This document shows positions 61,560 to 64,000 of a stretch of DNA of 64,000 nt, one piece after another. Both the position numbers and the translations under genes were made by a program. The notes beneath the pieces are model-generated. The model saw only the letters and a program-made list of their open reading frames with translations. It searched no databases and was not told the DNA's origin. The stretch comes from Aphrophora alni (Eukaryota; Arthropoda; Insecta; Hemiptera; Aphrophoridae), in the NCBI GenBank assembly GCA_963513935.1, contig OY740777.1, positions 13,317,092 to 13,381,091 of the forward strand, in the 5' to 3' direction. The first letter of the stretch is position 1, and every line of letters starts with the position of its first letter.

Positions 61560-62700
61560 TAATGCACGTCTTAAGACCATGATATTAATGAATGGATAGA
61601 CAAAACTGAAGCCTGATTGTTGAGGATGTCAAGGTCTGTAGAGATAGAAAACAAGAAGGTTGGCGGTTCATTTCGTGTTATGATTGATGACGTCATACTT
61701 GGAATTTTTAGGGAGAGAGTAATGGATAGATTTTGTTCTCTGTGAGAAGTATAGTTCAATAGTTGTGATCCGTAAGATAAGAAATAGCCACGTACAGTGT
61801 TTCTATAATTTCCTTAAAATATAATTTGTATTTTCAAACAAACGTATACGTTATTAAATTATTTTGTTCCCAATAGAACTTCAATCTCAGATTTTATTTT
61901 AAATTAACTTTTTTCTGACCGAACGACATTATTTTGAACAATATGCCTAACCGTTCTAACTAGTTAAAATAATATAAATGTATTTGTAATATTATCTACT
62001 GAGAATGCTGCAAGAACGCTGGAAGCTTAAGTGGTATAGTGAAGGTTTACAAGACAGAACGAGGACATCAAGTAAGATTCCACAGGTATGGTTTGAATCT
62101 TGAAAGGGTGAAAGGGGTAGTAGCATAGTAACCGTTTGTCAAAAACTAGGTACAAGATAAGAAAACCCAAAGTTGATGGTGAAGTTGACCAAAACCTACC
62201 GGAGTAGGAAGGGATAAACGAGAGATTGTTAGGTGAGTCAGAAATGGATTCACTTTAAATGAACCCCGAGCTGTGGGAAAAGACTTTATTCCAGATCTTA
62301 ATACTGCTTGATTACAACCAGTAGAATAGAGCCGAAAAATGAAGTTCCTCGTCAGACCACTCAGGGAAGTGATAAGAAGGAAAAAATCGATGTCGCAGAG
62401 ACCTTACATGACCTGCATTCCTGACACGAACAAAGTTAGTTGATGCTCTATTTGTATGTGTTCTATGCGCGTGAGAGAGAACATTTATGCACTATATATT
62501 TCATAATTACGTCACTTAACAGCGACAGTTTAATGTCTGTTTCATAGACAAGCTAAGAATGTAGACAGAACAATAAAATAATTTACATTATAGTCATTTT
62601 AACAGAACAATGTTTTGTAATTACATGAAACTATGCTAGTATGACAAAAATGTCTGTTATGTTATTAATATGGAACTTAATATACGACTTTCTATATTAT
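61560..62700. other. Non-genic, less AT-rich DNA; probable old element debris
   Basis: 61,980-62,420 is less AT-rich and has short open stretches (such as LQERWKLKWYSEGLQDRTRT on plus) without a sustained frame. It may be further downstream debris of the retroelement at 60.9-61.5 kb. No identification. Confidence 0.35.
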
Positions 62701-62730
62701 GTAGTCTACATTCTTAATTGTTAACTTCTT

Positions 62731-62967
62731 TCAGGGTGTGCAATATCGCAGGATAAAAGAGCAGAACAGCATGTTACAGTTACTATAAAAACTTATGAAG
62801 CCATAAGGACTTATTGTGTTTTGAAATGGTGATGGTTCGATGTTCACACATTCCCAGGAACTCCAAACAGTTCCATTAACTTCAGCATCTTCGATATAAA
62901 GTTGTCTTGAGAGATCGTCTGTTATTTTGTCAGAGATCCAAGGGTTTTTCTTTACTGCGATATTCAA
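62731..62967 (-). CDS. Unrecognised minus-strand frame with coding-like composition
   Basis: A 78-codon frame. The peptide includes NPWISDKITDDLSRQLYIED and AEVNGTVWSSWECVNIEPSP. It has balanced amino-acid use with four Trp (including NGTVWSSWECVN), unlike the Lys/Ile/Phe-rich chance frames elsewhere. The plausible acceptor TATCGCAG lies at the upstream end on the minus strand. I see no clear GT donor where the coding look fades (after about SPYGF). It could be an exon of a real gene running outside the window or part of a mobile element. I do not recognise it. Confidence 0.2.
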   Translation of the reverse strand: MNIAVKKNPWISDKITDDLSRQLYIEDAEVNGTVWSSWECVNIEPSPFQNTISPYGFISFYSNCNMLFCSFILRYCTP

Positions 62968-63770
62968 ATGCGAAGATCAAAAACCCTTCAGATTCTTATT
63001 TCATCTCACTTTTAAAGAAGATCCCTAATATGACCTTTCTGTGTATATTTTTTCTCAAGTACCAGTCCCCTGTAACTTATCTTCCCTTAATTTTCCTCTG
63101 CCTAACAAGAGAAAATTAGGTGCAATTTGTTTAGGCGCTAATTAAGAGGTCATACTTAGTCCTAAGGATACATTACACATCCCCTGGTGCTCATTCTCAA
63201 ACAAAGTGCTTTGGATATATTACACAAAAGTTCAGGTTCTATGAAAAATATATTATTACCAAAGTGTCTACATTAGTTTCTACATCACAGCTTGTCAACG
63301 AACTGTAACGATTACTAATTATGCGAGACAGCAACGTTACATGAATTCCTAGCATATAATCAACAATTTTGGGAACGATACTGTTTTACTCCAAGCCAAT
63401 TTTGGAGGTCCAAAACATTCACCCCACATCTGCCCATGCACCAATAGGGTAACCGGCTTTGAAGAGCATAATTTAATATATAATGCATTACCGAATTAAA
63501 GGAAATTCTTAAGTAAACAATCACACATCACAAATTTAAGAACAGAGCAGAACCTGAGCGTAACACATCTCGTCTCGTTAAGTTAATAATAATATGTCTA
63601 GCTTGGGGATTGGGCCCCCTGTAAAGCCCTGAACCCCATGACTCAAATTATGTAACCATGCTGAAGTTTGGAAAAATATATATTTAAACCTAACCTAAAA
63701 ACTACACTGCACTGCATAGTACGTATGATTACCTGTACAGACCGAATGGCATGCTCTGTGCATCATGTCC
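62968..63770. other. Non-genic, less AT-rich DNA
   Basis: No gene recognised. 63,595-63,650 has GGGGATTGGGCCCCCTGTAA. 63,688 has two CCTAA units. No tRNA could be folded by eye. Confidence 0.4.
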
Positions 63771-63774
63771 TGGT

Positions 63775-64000
63775 GTTCCAATCAGGTGATCATTGCCATT
63801 CCGGTTCCGTGCTATTCTAAATCCGGTCGATAATCGCGGTTACGATTGCAACCAAGATTACACTGGTAAGTCAACATGCTACCAAAGATTATTTTATATC
63901 CAACCGGAATCCCAACTCCGTCGACTCGGGGTGCCTGTTACTCAGAGTAAAAATACATGATTAGCACGGAATCAGGAGGCACTGAACACCTGATTGAAAC
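63775..64000. repeat. GC-richer inverted repeat at the right edge, possibly incomplete
   Basis: GTTCCAATCAGGTG (63,776-63,789) is the near-exact reverse complement of CACCTGATTGAAAC (63,987-64,000). Further in, TGCCATTCCGGTTCCGTGCTA pairs imperfectly with TAGCACGGAATCAGGAGGCA. The arms are about 45 bp and the spacer about 140 bp. The right arm reaches the last base of the window, so the element may extend further. Confidence 0.6.

Noticed and set aside
63600..63900. A tRNA or tRNA-derived SINE head in the GC-richer right edge
   Set aside because: I could not find a box A/box B pair with correct spacing or a cloverleaf; the structure seen is a simple inverted repeat.

Overview
This window looks like arthropod, most likely insect, non-genic DNA. 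It is very AT-rich and has no convincing intact protein-coding gene on either strand. It carries TTAGG/CCTAA telomere-type repeats (the ancestral insect telomere repeat, absent from Diptera), a decayed Jockey-type non-LTR retrotransposon, a second decayed non-LTR tail, a possible mariner fragment, foldback MITE-like repeats and many microsatellites. I cannot name the species; a hemipteroid insect is a guess.

Layout. 1-15.5 kb is AT-rich DNA with dispersed inverted repeats. One family has TA-flanked CAGGGTGTTT ends and long internal palindromes (10.6-12.1 and 14.6-15.5 kb). 15.6-18.1 kb holds an unrecognised 238-codon ORF, copies of a GAGTCCAAAA family, a 19-bp tandem repeat and a 119-bp near-perfect palindrome. 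20.4-23.6 kb has a (TA)n tract, a 28-bp minisatellite of about 28 units and two copies of a repeat containing GAAACGCGT. 27.5-33.1 kb has a CCTAA/CCTTA array, a 130-bp tandem repeat, a 209-bp (GA)n tract and a 1.56-kb inverted-repeat element. 33.1-40.1 kb is almost featureless AT-rich DNA.

The centrepiece is a 109-bp satellite at 40,215-49,164. I count exactly 82 monomers. Its monomer is a piece of the C-terminal, post-RNase-H coding region of a non-LTR retrotransposon, and flanking parts of the same coding region survive on both sides. The 3' flank continues the monomer's reading frame without a break into a Cys/His motif (TDHIIFNC) and then a stop. Both array edges carry ATTACT, so slippage at a 6-bp microhomology explains how the array began. 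Inside it, a 3,163-bp block of 29 monomers is duplicated in tandem and nearly identical.

Downstream, 53.6-56.4 kb (minus strand) is a 5'-truncated Jockey-like element with endonuclease, reverse transcriptase and C-terminal parts, broken by stops, frameshifts, an A-rich tract and a 129-bp TTAGG array sitting inside the RT coding region. 57.7-57.9 kb has a mariner-like C-terminus (minus), 61.2-61.5 kb a second RT tail (plus), and the right edge a GC-richer inverted repeat that may run past the window.

Nothing here forms a cooperating gene set. The story is retrotransposon decay, conversion of retrotransposon coding sequence into satellite DNA, and telomere-type repeats inside a retroelement.
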